From Modicisalibacter tunisiensis (GTDB taxonomy: Bacteria > Pseudomonadota > Gammaproteobacteria > Pseudomonadales > Halomonadaceae), in contig NZ_JAGXFD010000001.1 in the NCBI RefSeq assembly GCF_020148005.1, positions 10,011-74,010 of the forward strand: a stretch of 64,000 bases of DNA, in the 5' to 3' direction. The first letter of the stretch is position 1. The number at the start of each line of letters is the position of its first letter. Both the position numbers and the translations under genes were made by a program. Of the stretch, positions 1 through 8,623 are shown piece by piece. Below the pieces are notes generated by a model. It was not told the origin of the DNA. It did not search any database and saw only the letters and a program-made list of their open reading frames with translations.

Positions 1-274
1 CGAGATCGCCGATGCGCGCCTTGGCGGCGGGGGTGGCCGCCAGGCCGATGGCGATGAAGAAGGTCAGCAGCAGCAACAGCTGGAAGTAGGCGCCGAGGGT
101 GCGGGCCGTCCAGGCGAAGCCGGCGCCGATCGCATTGGCGACCATATCGACATCGATCAGCGACAGGATGCAGAAGACCAGGATGAACCCGACGGTGAGA
201 CTCAGGACCAGCGGGTCCCCCCAGCGGGCGCCGGCCGTGGAGGCCGGCGCGGTGGAGAGCTTGGCGTCAGACAT
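1..274 (-). CDS. BCCT-family transporter, N-terminal part (runs off the window)
   Basis: Only the first 91 codons are present. They read as a hydrophilic head (MSDAKLSTAPAS...) followed by two membrane segments around residues 20-45 and 60-85, with the phrases LIDVDMVANAIGAGF and LGAYFQLLLLLTFFIAIGL. This resembles the start of betaine/carnitine/choline transporters, which take up quaternary ammonium compounds using Na+ or H+ gradients. It lies 64 bp downstream of the dipeptidase-like gene on the same strand and is probably the last gene of that operon. The substrate cannot be told from this fragment. The Shine-Dalgarno is weak. Confidence 0.72.
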   Translation of the reverse strand, partial: MSDAKLSTAPASTAGARWGDPLVLSLTVGFILVFCILSLIDVDMVANAIGAGFAWTARTLGAYFQLLLLLTFFIAIGLAATPAAKARIGDL

Positions 275-337
275 GACATACCCCGTTGTGGTTTGTTGGA
301 AGGGGATGATGCTTCGGGACACTCGGATTCGGGACTC

Positions 338-1324
338 TCAGCGCGGCGTGGCCGCTCGCTCCAGCACGTCCACCCAGTTGCGTCCCATGATGCGCGCTAC
401 GGCGGCGTCATCGAAGCCGCGCCGGCGCAGTCCCTCGATCAGCCGCGGGAAGTCGCGGTTGTCGCGCAGCCACGGCAGCGGTCGCGGCCAGCCGGCGTTG
501 GCCTGGCTGCCCTCGCCGTAGTCCATGGTCTTCGACCAGCGGCCGTTGCGCATCCACTCGAGCACCGAGGTCGGCTGCGCCTGGCACAGATCGGTGCCGA
601 TGCCGACGTGCTCGATGCCCATCAGGTCGACGGTGCGGGCCACCATGTCGCAGAACATTTCCAGGGTGCAGTCGGCGCCGTCCTTGAGATGAAAGGGGTA
701 GACCGAGAAGCCGAGCAGCCCGCCCGACTCGGCGATCGCCGACAGCACCCGGTCCGACTTGTTGCGCTTGGCGGGATAAAAGCTGCTGGGATTGGCGTGC
801 GAGATGATCACCGGGCGCTCGGAGAGCTCGACCGCTTCCAGGGTCGAGCGCTCGGCGCTGTGCGACATGTCGATCACCATGCCGACGCGGTTCATCTCGC
901 GGATCACCTGGCGCCCGAAGCGGGTGATGCCGCTGTCCTCGGCCTCGTAGCAGCCGCAGGCCAGCAGGCTCTGGTTATTGTAGGTGAGCTGCATGATCAG
1001 CAGCCCCAGGTCGCGCATCACCGCGACCATGTCGATGTCGTCCTCGATCGGCGAGCAGTTCTGCGCGCCCAGCAGGATGCCCACCTTGCCGGCCTCGCGG
1101 GCGCGCTGGATATCGGCGGGCTCGCGCACCGGCATGATCAGGTCATGATGCGCCTCGAAGCGCCGGTTCCACTCGCCGAAACGCGACAGCGTATCGCGCG
1201 TGGTCTCGTGGTACGCCAGGGTGGCGTGGACGGCATCGACGCCGCCCTCGTGCATCTGCTCGAAGATCTCGCGCGACCAGTTGGAATACTGCAGGCCGTC
1301 GACGATCAGCATCTCTTGAGACAT
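338..1324 (-). CDS. M19 (membrane/renal dipeptidase-like) family protein
   Basis: 328 aa, starting at an ATG preceded by GAGGAGAG. The two histidines typical of M19 metallo-dipeptidases are visible in DMSHS (H155) and IISHAN (H176), and the late aspartate in GIGTDL (D245). The N-terminal HxD zinc motif is replaced by VDGLQ (residues 8-12), and the bridging glutamate position reads GAQN (Q88). Classic dinuclear dipeptidase chemistry is therefore doubtful; a mononuclear hydrolase acting on another amide or lactone is possible. It has no signal peptide, so it is cytoplasmic. It follows the aldehyde dehydrogenase by 24 bp and precedes a BCCT carrier, which suggests breakdown of an imported betaine-like or amide compound. 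That last step is inference. Confidence 0.8.
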   Translation of the reverse strand: MSQEMLIVDGLQYSNWSREIFEQMHEGGVDAVHATLAYHETTRDTLSRFGEWNRRFEAHHDLIMPVREPADIQRAREAGKVGILLGAQNCSPIEDDIDMVAVMRDLGLLIMQLTYNNQSLLACGCYEAEDSGITRFGRQVIREMNRVGMVIDMSHSAERSTLEAVELSERPVIISHANPSSFYPAKRNKSDRVLSAIAESGGLLGFSVYPFHLKDGADCTLEMFCDMVARTVDLMGIEHVGIGTDLCQAQPTSVLEWMRNGRWSKTMDYGEGSQANAGWPRPLPWLRDNRDFPRLIEGLRRRGFDDAAVARIMGRNWVDVLERAATPR

Positions 1325-1348
1325 GACGCGCTCTCCTCGGGCCTTGGC

Positions 1349-2791
1349 TCAGTGGGCCTTGACGTAGCAGGTCTTGACCACGGTGTAGAACTCGCGTGCG
1401 TAGCGCCCCTGCTCGCGCGGGCCGAAGCTGGAGTCCTTGCGACCGCCGAACGGCACGTGATAGTCCGTGCCCGCGGTGGCCAGGTTGACCATCACGCAGC
1501 CGGTCTCGGCGCGCGCCTTGAAGTCGCTGGCCAGATGCAGCGAGTCGGTGATGATGCCGGCCGTCAGCCCGTAGCGGGTGTCGTTGAGGGTGGCGAGCGC
1601 CTCCTCGTAGTCGCGGACCTTGATCACGCAGGCGATCGGCCCGAAGACCTCCTCGCGATTGATCGCCATGTCGTTGCGGGTATCGACGAACAGCGTCGGC
1701 GCCAGGTAGTAGCCCTCGGTCTCGGCGCTCAGGCGCTCGCCGCCGAAGGCCAGCGTCGCGCCGTCGGCCTTGCCCCGCTCGATCCAGGCGAGATTGGACT
1801 CGAGCTGGCGGGCATCCACCACCGGACCGATCTGGGTGCCGGCATCCAGCGCATGGCCGACCCGCGCCTCGCGCAGCCGGGCGACCAGCTTCTCGACGAA
1901 GGCATCGTGCACCGCCTCGGTGACGATCAGCCGCGACGACGCCGTGCACTTCTGGCCGGTGCCGGAATAGGCCCCGGCGAACGCCGCCTCGACGGCCAGG
2001 TCCAGGTCGGCATCGTCGGCGACGATCAGGGCGTTCTTGGAGCCCATCTCGAGCTGGCACTTGACCAGGTTGCCGGCGGTCGCCGCGGCGACCCGGCGCC
2101 CCACCTCCAGCGAGCCGGTGAAGCTGACCGCGTCCACCTCGGGGCTGGCGATCAGCGCGTCGCCGACGCTCGAGCCGCTGCCCATCAGCAGGTTGAAGGT
2201 GCCCGCCGGCAGCGCCTGACGGCTGATGATCTCGGTCAGCGCCCAGGCGCTGGCCGGCACCAGGTTGGCCGGCTTGAAGATCACGGCGTTGCCGAACGCC
2301 AGTGCCGGCGCGATCTTCCACACCGCGGTGGCCATGGGGAAGTTCCACGGGCTGATGATGCCCACCACGCCGACCGGCTCGCGCCGGGTGTCGATCTCGA
2401 TGCCCGGGCGCACGGAGGCCACCCGCTCGTCGATCTGGCGCAGCACCTCGGCGGCGTAGTAGTGGAAGAACTGGCCGGAGCGATAGACCTCGCCGGCGCC
2501 CTCGGCCAGCGGCTTGCCCTCCTCGCGGGACAGCAGGCGGCCCAGCTCGTCCTTGCGCGCGATCAGCTCGTCGCCGATCGCCATCAGTATGCGGTAGCGG
2601 GTCTCGAGCTCGCTGGCGGCCCATTCGCGGGCACCGCGCCGGGCAGCCTGGATCGCCTGCCCCACCTGCTCGACGCTCGCCTGGGCGAACTCGCCGATCA
2701 CGTCCGAGGTATCGGAAGGGCTGGTGTTGGTCAGGCGCGTGGCGCCCTCGACCCAGGCACCATCGATATAGAGGGAATGAACGTCCGACAT
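1349..2791 (-). CDS. NAD(P)-dependent aldehyde dehydrogenase
   Basis: About 480 aa, normal length for the ALDH superfamily. It oxidises an aldehyde to the acid. Visible motifs are PWNFPMA, FTGS, the general-base glutamate in QLEMGSK (about E248) and the catalytic cysteine in GQKCTASSR (about C282), then EVFGP and PFGG. The MGSKNALIV variant in place of the usual LGGK recalls alpha-ketoglutarate-semialdehyde dehydrogenases of the GucD/YcbD type, but the substrate is not determined. The ATG at 2791 is preferred over an in-frame GTG six bases upstream because AGGAGG is then correctly spaced. It is the first gene of the operon with the M19 protein and BCCT carrier, and divergent from the LysR gene. 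Confidence 0.9.
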   Translation of the reverse strand: MSDVHSLYIDGAWVEGATRLTNTSPSDTSDVIGEFAQASVEQVGQAIQAARRGAREWAASELETRYRILMAIGDELIARKDELGRLLSREEGKPLAEGAGEVYRSGQFFHYYAAEVLRQIDERVASVRPGIEIDTRREPVGVVGIISPWNFPMATAVWKIAPALAFGNAVIFKPANLVPASAWALTEIISRQALPAGTFNLLMGSGSSVGDALIASPEVDAVSFTGSLEVGRRVAAATAGNLVKCQLEMGSKNALIVADDADLDLAVEAAFAGAYSGTGQKCTASSRLIVTEAVHDAFVEKLVARLREARVGHALDAGTQIGPVVDARQLESNLAWIERGKADGATLAFGGERLSAETEGYYLAPTLFVDTRNDMAINREEVFGPIACVIKVRDYEEALATLNDTRYGLTAGIITDSLHLASDFKARAETGCVMVNLATAGTDYHVPFGGRKDSSFGPREQGRYAREFYTVVKTCYVKAH

Positions 2792-2868
2792 GGTCACCTC
2801 CTGGAAAACATGCCGTCATCCTAGGCGAGCCATACGGATAAGGATAATCAATAATAAATATAAAATGG

Positions 2869-2881
2869 TAAGATAGTCTTA
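2869..2881. promoter_or_regulatory. Putative LysR-type regulator binding box in the divergent promoter region
   Basis: The 13-mer TAAGATAGTCTTA is a perfect palindrome with a 3-bp spacer and fits the T-N11-A rule for LysR-type operators. It lies 33 bp before the LysR gene and 77 bp before the aldehyde dehydrogenase start, inside an AT-rich stretch (about 2835-2885) in otherwise GC-rich DNA. An upstream GATAAG mirrors the downstream CTTATC. It probably serves autoregulation and control of the divergent operon. Confidence 0.5.
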
Positions 2882-2914
2882 TCATCAGGAAGGGCAACCT
2901 GCCCGGAGATTCCC

Positions 2915-3793
2915 ATGCTCCCCGAGCTCAAGATCCAACCTCTGCGCTATGTGGTGGCCGTCGTCGACGAGGGCGGCTTTCATGCCGCCGCCCGCCGGCT
3001 TCACCGCAGCCAGCCGGCGCTGTCGATGGCCATCAAGGAACTCGAACAGCGCCTCGGCGAGCCCCTGTTCGAGAAGGCCGGCAAGTCACGGCTCACCCCG
3101 TTCGGCGCCTACTGTGTGCCCCGCTTCCGCGAGCTGCTGACCCAGCACGACCGGCTGAGCCGCGACATCGTCAGCCGGGTCGAGCGCCGCGCCGGTCATG
3201 TCGACATCGCCGCCGTGCCCTCGGTGGCCAGCCGCCTGATGCCCGCCCTGCTCGCCGACTTCGCCGCCGCCCATCCCGGCCTGCACATCAGCCTGCACGA
3301 CGGCAACGCCGACTTCGTTCGCGAACTGGTCAGCCGCGGCGAGGTCGACCTAGCCCTGACCAGCCTGTGGCAGCACGACGAACGCCTGTCGTTCGCGCCG
3401 CTGATGCACGATGCCGTGGGCGTGGTCTGCCGCGACGATCACCGCCTTGCCGGGCGCGAGACCCTGAACTGGCAGGAGCTGCAGGGCGAGCGCCTGATCC
3501 GCAACGGCACCTCGCGTCTGCTCGAGGGCACCGAGGCCGCGCCGCTGCTCGAGCAGAGCGCCTTCTTCATCTCCAACATGATCTCGCTGACCGCCATGCT
3601 CGACGCCGGCATCGGCGTGACCACCCTGCCCCGGCTCGCCTTCCCGGAGGAGCACCGCCACCTGTGCTTCATCCCACTGAGCGAGCCCCGGGTCGAGCGC
3701 GAGATCGGCCTGCTGCAACCGGCCCGGCGCAGCCTGTCGCCGGCGGCGCAGGCCATGGCCGAACTGATTTTCGAGAGATTGTTAAAATCTTGA
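2915..3793 (+). CDS. LysR-family transcriptional regulator
   Basis: 292 aa. The N-terminal winged helix-turn-helix (about residues 6-65) shows the family pattern FHAAARRLHRSQPALSMAIK followed by LEQRLGEPLFEKAG. The rest is the periplasmic-binding-like effector domain, with VDIAAVPSVASRLMPALL at its start. It is divergent from the aldehyde dehydrogenase/M19/BCCT operon and probably controls it in response to a pathway metabolite. It ends 48 bp before the convergent antitoxin gene, with no obvious terminator between them. Confidence 0.92.
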   Translation: MLPELKIQPLRYVVAVVDEGGFHAAARRLHRSQPALSMAIKELEQRLGEPLFEKAGKSRLTPFGAYCVPRFRELLTQHDRLSRDIVSRVERRAGHVDIAAVPSVASRLMPALLADFAAAHPGLHISLHDGNADFVRELVSRGEVDLALTSLWQHDERLSFAPLMHDAVGVVCRDDHRLAGRETLNWQELQGERLIRNGTSRLLEGTEAAPLLEQSAFFISNMISLTAMLDAGIGVTTLPRLAFPEEHRHLCFIPLSEPRVEREIGLLQPARRSLSPAAQAMAELIFERLLKS

Positions 3794-3840
3794 CTGATCG
3801 CGCATCCAAGGCAGGACAACCAGTCCACCCACTCCTGGCA

Positions 3841-4140
3841 TCACGCCGCGGGCTCTTCGTGTCGACGTGCCGTCAAGTCCACGCCCAACGCACGCATCAC
3901 CGCAAGCATGGTTTTCAGAGTTGGATTGCCTTGCTCACTGAATGAACGATAAAGCTGCTCACGGGAGAGGCCGGTTTCACGGGCTAATTCCGTCATGCCC
4001 TTGGCACGGGCCACTACGCCCATGGCCTTCGCGACGTAAGCGGAATCACCGGTTTCCAGCGCATCGGCGAGAAACACGGCAATGGCTTCTTCACTCTCCA
4101 GGGCCGCTGCTGGATCGTAGTCGTAAATCTTGTCGCTCAT
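3841..4140 (-). CDS. HigA-like antitoxin with helix-turn-helix (COG3636 type)
   Basis: 99 aa. The C-terminal two thirds forms a helix-turn-helix (GMTELARETGLSREQLYRSF, then NPTLKTMLAVMRALGV), typical of the antidotes paired with phage-derived RelE-like killers. The start at 4140 is chosen because GGGAGG is well spaced and the ATG overlaps the toxin stop in an ATGA. It would neutralise the toxin and repress the operon. Toxin-first order is normal for HigBA-like systems. Confidence 0.85.
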   Translation of the reverse strand: MSDKIYDYDPAAALESEEAIAVFLADALETGDSAYVAKAMGVVARAKGMTELARETGLSREQLYRSFSEQGNPTLKTMLAVMRALGVDLTARRHEEPAA

Positions 4141-4436
4141 GACGCCTCCCACTCTGCTGCCAGACGCTGCGCGGTGGCGACATCTCCCTGCTGGGTGCTT
4201 TTATCGCCGCCGCACAGGAGGAGGATAATCTCGTCGCCACGCTGCTTGAAGTAGACACGATACCCAGGACCATGGTGAATACGTAGCTCGCTAACACCTT
4301 GACCCACGGGCTTCACGTCGCCCGCCAACCCATTGGCCAACCGAAAGACACGGGCCGCGATCAGTGCCTTGGCACGCTGATCACGAAGCTTGCGCTCCCA
4401 CTTTCGGTAGACATCCGTCTGTTTGATCTCAAGCAT
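4137..4436 (-). CDS. HigB/RelE-like toxin (phage-derived addiction module killer type)
   Basis: About 99 aa from the ATG at 4436 (MLEIKQTDVYRKW). An upstream ATG at 4463 would add nine residues and is less likely. Features of the RelE/HigB mRNA-interferase fold are ARIRVFRLANG-like helix text (ALIAARVFRLANGLAGD), then ELRIHHGPGYRVYF and LLLCGGDKSTQ, a combination characteristic of the COG3657 subfamily. The product probably cleaves mRNA at the ribosome. The gene overlaps its antitoxin by 4 bp. The ribosome binding site is weak, consistent with low toxin synthesis. Confidence 0.85.
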   Translation of the reverse strand: MLEIKQTDVYRKWERKLRDQRAKALIAARVFRLANGLAGDVKPVGQGVSELRIHHGPGYRVYFKQRGDEIILLLCGGDKSTQQGDVATAQRLAAEWEAS

Positions 4437-4580
4437 GACCAAATAGTAGTTTTTAAACGACAAAAGCGCAAGACAATGCGCCCAGACGCTGACATGCCGC
4501 GATCACACCGCCCAGCGTTCACACAGCTCGCAGGTATGCCGCTGTCAAAGGCCATCGATATAGTCCTGCCCAATGTGATA

Positions 4581-6308
4581 TCAGAACGGAAACACCCAGG
4601 GCGTCAGCACCAGCACCGCGACGGAATAGGTCAGACTGACCGGCAACCCGATGCGCAGGAAATCCTTGAGGCTATAGCGCCCGGGAGAGTAGACCATCAA
4701 GTGGGTCTGATAACCGTAAGGGATGAGAAAGCAGGCACTGGCCCCGTAGGCGACCACCATGATGAACGGCATGGGATCGGCGCCGAAGGCCTGCGCGGTG
4801 GACCAGGCCACCGGAAACGCCAGCGCGGCGGCGGCATTGTTGGTTACCGTCTCGGTAAGCACCAAGGCCAGCAAATAACAGCCGACAAGGGCCGCATAGG
4901 GGCCATGGCCATCGAAAACAGCCTGCATCCCCTGCGCCATCAAGCCGGCGGCGCCCGAGTGTTCCAGCGCCTGGGCGATCGCCAGCGCCGAGCCGATGAT
5001 CAACCACAACTCGAACGGAAAACGCCGCCGCAGCTCCGCGGGGCTGAGTACACTCCCCACGAGCAGCGCCCCCAGCAACAGGAGAAGCCCCTGGAAAAGC
5101 GACAACACTCCCCACGTCGCCAGGGCGATCACCGTCGCGAAGCCGGCCAGGGTCAGGCCACTCTCGAGGCGGTTGAGTCGTGGCCGCGTGAGGCTGCCAC
5201 TGAGCAAATGAAAGTTGCGGTCGAGGTTGCGATGCTGGCGGAAGTCGCTACCCACCGCCATCAGCAGGCAATCGCCGACACGCAGGGGAATCTTGCCCAA
5301 CTGCCCCTCCAGCCGCTTTCCACCCCGACGAATCCCCACCACCCCGGCATTGAACATGCTGCGGAAATCGACCTCCTGCAGCGTGCGACCCGCCAATTCG
5401 GACTCGTGGGAAATCACTACCTCCACGAGATTGGTCGCCAGCAGATCGTCCGCCTGATGGCCGAACAGCCGCAACCCGGGAAAGCGCTGCAACGCCTGCA
5501 CCTTGCCGACCTCCCCCGTGAATACCAGCGTATCGCCGGCCTGGAGCACCTCTTCGGGACCTACCGGGCTGATCAGGCGCCCATGGCGCTCGATCTCCAG
5601 CAGATATAACCCTTCGAGACTGCGCAGCCCGTTGGCCTCGATGCTACGACCGACCATCTCGGAGCCCGGGTGAAGGTCGGCCGCCAGAAAGTAGGAGAGC
5701 GCATCGGCGGCCGCCTCGGGCTGATGGTGCGGCAACCGCCGTGACTGCCACAGCAGTACAAGGAAGGTTATCAAGGCCACCGGCAACCCGACCCAGCTGA
5801 ACTGGAACATGCTCAGCTCGAACCCGGCCGTGCTCATCGCGAAGGAGCTCACCACGAGGTTGGTGGAGGTACCGACCAGGGTCGTCATTCCGCCCAGGAT
5901 CGATGCATAGGACAACGGAATCAGCAGCCTCGAGGGGGCGATCTGGCGCTGGCGCGAAATCGCTCCCAGAAAGGTGGCCACTACCGCCGTATTGTTGAGA
6001 AAGGCTGAGAGTACCGCGCTGGTACCCATGACCTTGAACGTCGCCCGTCCCGGATGGCCATCGACCAGACGATTCGACACCCGCTCCAGCAAGGGTGAAC
6101 GCTCCAGCGCCAACGACACCAGCAACAGCAGCAACAAGGTGGCCAGGGCCGGGTTGGTGTATTGGCGCAACAATGTGGCCGTGTCCACCAGCCCCATCAG
6201 CAGGTAGGCCACGGCCAGGCTCACGAAGCCCACCGCCGGACGCACACGCCCGGAAATCAGTAACACCAGCAGACCGGCCAGAGACAGCAAAACCACCCAC
6301 GTCGTCAT
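4581..6308 (-). CDS. SLC13-family anion permease with two RCK_C (TrkA-C) domains, possible sulfate transporter
   Basis: About 575 aa. N-terminal membrane segments (LLSLAGLLVLLISG, then AYLLMGLV) and a C-terminal membrane half flank a soluble centre (about residues 200-370). The centre holds two RCK_C-like domains, one ending GDTLVFTG and the other GDCLLMAVGSDF. Duplicated motifs NNTAVVA and TNNAAAAL, and VGTSTN, are typical of the SLC13/DASS divalent anion symporter fold. The ATG at 6308 with AAGGATG upstream is preferred to a GTG 27 bases earlier. It lies next to, and divergent from, the cysD-cysNC-cysQ genes, so sulfate is the likely cargo by context only. Confidence 0.85.
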   Translation of the reverse strand: MTTWVVLLSLAGLLVLLISGRVRPAVGFVSLAVAYLLMGLVDTATLLRQYTNPALATLLLLLLVSLALERSPLLERVSNRLVDGHPGRATFKVMGTSAVLSAFLNNTAVVATFLGAISRQRQIAPSRLLIPLSYASILGGMTTLVGTSTNLVVSSFAMSTAGFELSMFQFSWVGLPVALITFLVLLWQSRRLPHHQPEAAADALSYFLAADLHPGSEMVGRSIEANGLRSLEGLYLLEIERHGRLISPVGPEEVLQAGDTLVFTGEVGKVQALQRFPGLRLFGHQADDLLATNLVEVVISHESELAGRTLQEVDFRSMFNAGVVGIRRGGKRLEGQLGKIPLRVGDCLLMAVGSDFRQHRNLDRNFHLLSGSLTRPRLNRLESGLTLAGFATVIALATWGVLSLFQGLLLLLGALLVGSVLSPAELRRRFPFELWLIIGSALAIAQALEHSGAAGLMAQGMQAVFDGHGPYAALVGCYLLALVLTETVTNNAAAALAFPVAWSTAQAFGADPMPFIMVVAYGASACFLIPYGYQTHLMVYSPGRYSLKDFLRIGLPVSLTYSVAVLVLTPWVFPF

Positions 6309-6441
6309 CAGGGCATCCTTGATGGCTGAAATCACGCTTGAGCGATTCTACGTAGGCTTTTATGATTAGTCGAACAAGGCGAACTTTAAATTTGCTTATT
6401 TTCCATATTTTTTGTTTATTTTCAGATAGTTAAAAACCATA

Positions 6442-7272
6442 TTGACCACTAAACATTTATCGCCCGAAATCATCAGCGAACGCCGCCTCCAGGCCGTGCG
6501 CCTGCGGCTCGACGGTATGACCGTCGCCGAGACGGCACGCCGTACCGGGCTTTCGCCGCCCACCGTGTCCGCCGCCTGGAAAGCCTTCCGGGAAGGCGGC
6601 TGGGAGGCCGTCCCGGTGCGCCCCCGCGGGCGGCCCACCGGCCAGGGGGCCACGCTCGGCGATACGCAACGTCGGCACCTGGAGCGATGGCTCGCCGAGT
6701 GGCCATCAGACGATCAGCCGGGCTGGAGCGCGCGCACCCTGGCCCAGGCACTGGGCGGTAACACGGGAGCTTCAAGCGCCGCCTCGCCGCGAGCCGTCGA
6801 ACATTGGCTGGCCCAGCAGGACCTCAAGCCGGCACCGCTGGACCTCGCCGGCCTGGAACGCCGTCGCTCCCCGGCGGGCCGCTGGTATCGTCAGCAGGTA
6901 CTACCGGCAGTCGATAACCGTGATAGCCACCTATGGCAGGCGGGCGCCCGGGTATGCGCCGCAACACCGGGCCACCCGCGCCGCTACCAGCTCTTCGCCC
7001 ACGGCAAGCGGGACACGCTGTATACCCGCTGCTTCACGGCGCCACCCCGGGCCGACGATTATCTGCAGCTCTTCACCCGCCTGAAGGCCGAAGGCTGCCG
7101 GGCCATGCTCTTTCGGGGTGCCGACCTCACGGCCAGTCCGGAGATTCAGACCTGGCTGCGCGAGCACCCGGACTTGCTACTCATCATCGCTCCACCCGAC
7201 GTATTGACTGCCACTTCGGCAGCCAAGCGGCGTGGCGCCTCTTCACACTCACGCCCCATGGAACGCCAATGA
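6442..7272 (+). CDS. Helix-turn-helix protein derived from an IS630-like transposase, coupled to cysD
   Basis: 276 aa from a TTG start, the only plausible start after an in-frame stop at 6427; no clear ribosome binding site. Residues about 10-60 form a resolvase/IS630-type helix-turn-helix ([22 protein letters not shown]), followed by [10 protein letters not shown] and a second wing-like region. The C-terminal half still resembles an IS630 DDE core in layout, but the expected DNxxxH and PPYSPxLNPIE motifs are replaced by FRGADLTAS and APPDVLT. Transposition is therefore unlikely. Its stop overlaps the cysD start as ATGA, implying co-translation and suggesting a domesticated regulator of sulfate assimilation. 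No terminal inverted repeats were seen. Confidence 0.6.
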   Translation: MTTKHLSPEIISERRLQAVRLRLDGMTVAETARRTGLSPPTVSAAWKAFREGGWEAVPVRPRGRPTGQGATLGDTQRRHLERWLAEWPSDDQPGWSARTLAQALGGNTGASSAASPRAVEHWLAQQDLKPAPLDLAGLERRRSPAGRWYRQQVLPAVDNRDSHLWQAGARVCAATPGHPRRYQLFAHGKRDTLYTRCFTAPPRADDYLQLFTRLKAEGCRAMLFRGADLTASPEIQTWLREHPDLLLIIAPPDVLTATSAAKRRGASSHSRPMERQ

Positions 7273-8171
7273 CGACGCTCACTCACCTGCAACGGCTCGA
7301 GGCCGAGAGCATTCAGATCATGCGCGAGGTGGTCGCCGAGACCGACAACCCCGTGATGCTCTACTCCGTCGGCAAGGACAGCGCCGTGATGCTGCACCTG
7401 GCGCGCAAGGCCTTCGCCCCCGGGCCACCGCCCTTCCCGCTGCTGCACGTGGACACCCGCTGGAAGTTCCGCGCCATGTACGCGTTCCGCGACCAGGTGG
7501 CCAGGGAAACCGGCATGGAACTGCTGGTGCACATCAACCCCGAAGGCATCGAGAAGGACATCAACCCCTTCACGCATGGCTCGGCGATCCACACCGACGT
7601 GATGAAGACCGAAGGGCTCAAGCAGGCACTCGACCAGTACGGCTTCGATGCCGCCTTCGGCGGCGCCCGGCGCGACGAGGAGAAATCCCGCGCCAAGGAA
7701 CGCATCTTCTCCTTCCGCACCGCCCAGCACCGCTGGGACCCGAAGAATCAGCGCCCGGAACTGTGGAAGCTCTACAACACCCGCCGCCACAAGGGCGAGT
7801 CGATCCGGGTCTTCCCGCTCTCCAACTGGACCGAGCTGGACATCTGGCAGTACATCTACCTGCAGGACATCCCCATCGTGCCGCTCTACTACGCCGCCGA
7901 ACGCCCGGTGGTGGAACGCGATGGCACGCTGATCATGGTCGACGACGAGCGCATGCCGCTGGAACCCGGCGAGGTGCCGATGATGCGCAAGGTGCGCTTT
8001 CGCACCCTGGGCTGCTACCCGCTGACCGGCGCCATCGAGTCCGAGGCCGACACCCTGCCGGCGATCATTCAGGAAATGCTGCTGACCCGCACCTCGGAGC
8101 GTCAGGGTCGCGTGATCGACCACGACAGCGCCGCCTCGATGGAGAAGAAGAAGGCTGAAGGGTACTTCTAG
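7269..8171 (+). CDS. cysD: Sulfate adenylyltransferase subunit 2
   Basis: 300 aa, close to the usual 302. It makes adenylyl-sulfate from ATP and sulfate together with CysN. The PP-loop is the CysD variant SVGKDS (residues 33-38), with [30 protein letters not shown] and the conserved tail [14 protein letters not shown]. The ATG at 7269 overlaps the stop of the preceding DNA-binding protein. The next cys gene does not follow directly: a heptanucleotide array begins at the cysD stop codon and a four-helix-bundle gene comes after it. Confidence 0.97.
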   Translation: MTTLTHLQRLEAESIQIMREVVAETDNPVMLYSVGKDSAVMLHLARKAFAPGPPPFPLLHVDTRWKFRAMYAFRDQVARETGMELLVHINPEGIEKDINPFTHGSAIHTDVMKTEGLKQALDQYGFDAAFGGARRDEEKSRAKERIFSFRTAQHRWDPKNQRPELWKLYNTRRHKGESIRVFPLSNWTELDIWQYIYLQDIPIVPLYYAAERPVVERDGTLIMVDDERMPLEPGEVPMMRKVRFRTLGCYPLTGAIESEADTLPAIIQEMLLTRTSERQGRVIDHDSAASMEKKKAEGYF

Positions 8172-8236
8172 GCTGCGGGCTGCGGGCTGCGGGCTGCGGG
8201 CTGCGGGCTGCGGGCTGCGGGCTGCGGGCTGCGGGC
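8171..8236. repeat. Heptanucleotide tandem array GGCTGCG x9
   Basis: Nine perfect copies of GGCTGCG plus three bases, beginning within the cysD stop codon and ending 13 bp before the four-helix-bundle gene. The copies show no divergence, which points to recent expansion. Seven-base units do not keep a reading frame, so the array is unlikely to be coding. Confidence 0.95.
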
Positions 8237-8249
8237 AACAGGAGAGTCT

Positions 8250-8603
8250 ATGCGATATGAACAGATGGAAGTCTGGCAACGCAGCAAGCAGCTGAGCGCT
8301 GCGGTCTACCGCGAGCTCAAGGAGCTACGTGATTTTGGCTTCAAGGATCAGATCACGCGTTCGGCACTGTCGATTCCCAGCAATATCGCCGAAGGCTTCG
8401 AGCGTTACAGCGAGCGAGAAAAATTTCGCTTTGCCTCCATTGCCAAGGGCTCCTGCGGCGAGTTCGCGACCCAGACACTGATCGGTATCGAAGTCGGCTA
8501 CATCCCTGAGCCAGTGGGCCAGCACTGGCGCAGCGAAGCCATGGTGATTTCTCGAATGCTCGGTTCGCTGCTCAAGGCTCTTGCTGCACGACCACGGAAC
8601 TAG
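8250..8603 (+). CDS. Four-helix-bundle protein (S23 / rRNA intervening-sequence protein family)
   Basis: 117 aa, ATG preceded by AGGAG. It has the hallmark text [20 protein letters not shown], then [16 protein letters not shown] and the conserved helix that follows ([15 protein letters not shown]). The family was named from ORFs inside 23S rRNA intervening sequences, but most members stand alone. The related Avd protein of diversity-generating retroelements shares the fold; no reverse transcriptase is seen here. The molecular role is unknown. It sits between cysD and cysNC, which are normally adjacent, bounded by a perfect heptad array upstream and a degenerate GCTCGNN-rich stretch downstream. 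This looks like an insertion. Confidence 0.88.
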   Translation: MRYEQMEVWQRSKQLSAAVYRELKELRDFGFKDQITRSALSIPSNIAEGFERYSEREKFRFASIAKGSCGEFATQTLIGIEVGYIPEPVGQHWRSEAMVISRMLGSLLKALAARPRN

Positions 8604-8623
8604 CCATCAAACATGCAGGGTGG

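Noticed and set aside
293-2824. 843-codon open frame on the plus strand
   Set aside because: It runs antisense to the M19 and aldehyde dehydrogenase genes, which have motifs, ribosome binding sites and sensible starts. The plus-strand translation is low-complexity Ala/Arg/His-rich, typical of antisense frames in high-GC DNA.
8250-8603. Diversity-generating retroelement because of the Avd-like fold
   Set aside because: No reverse transcriptase and no template or variable repeat pair was seen; the 7-bp arrays are not such repeats.
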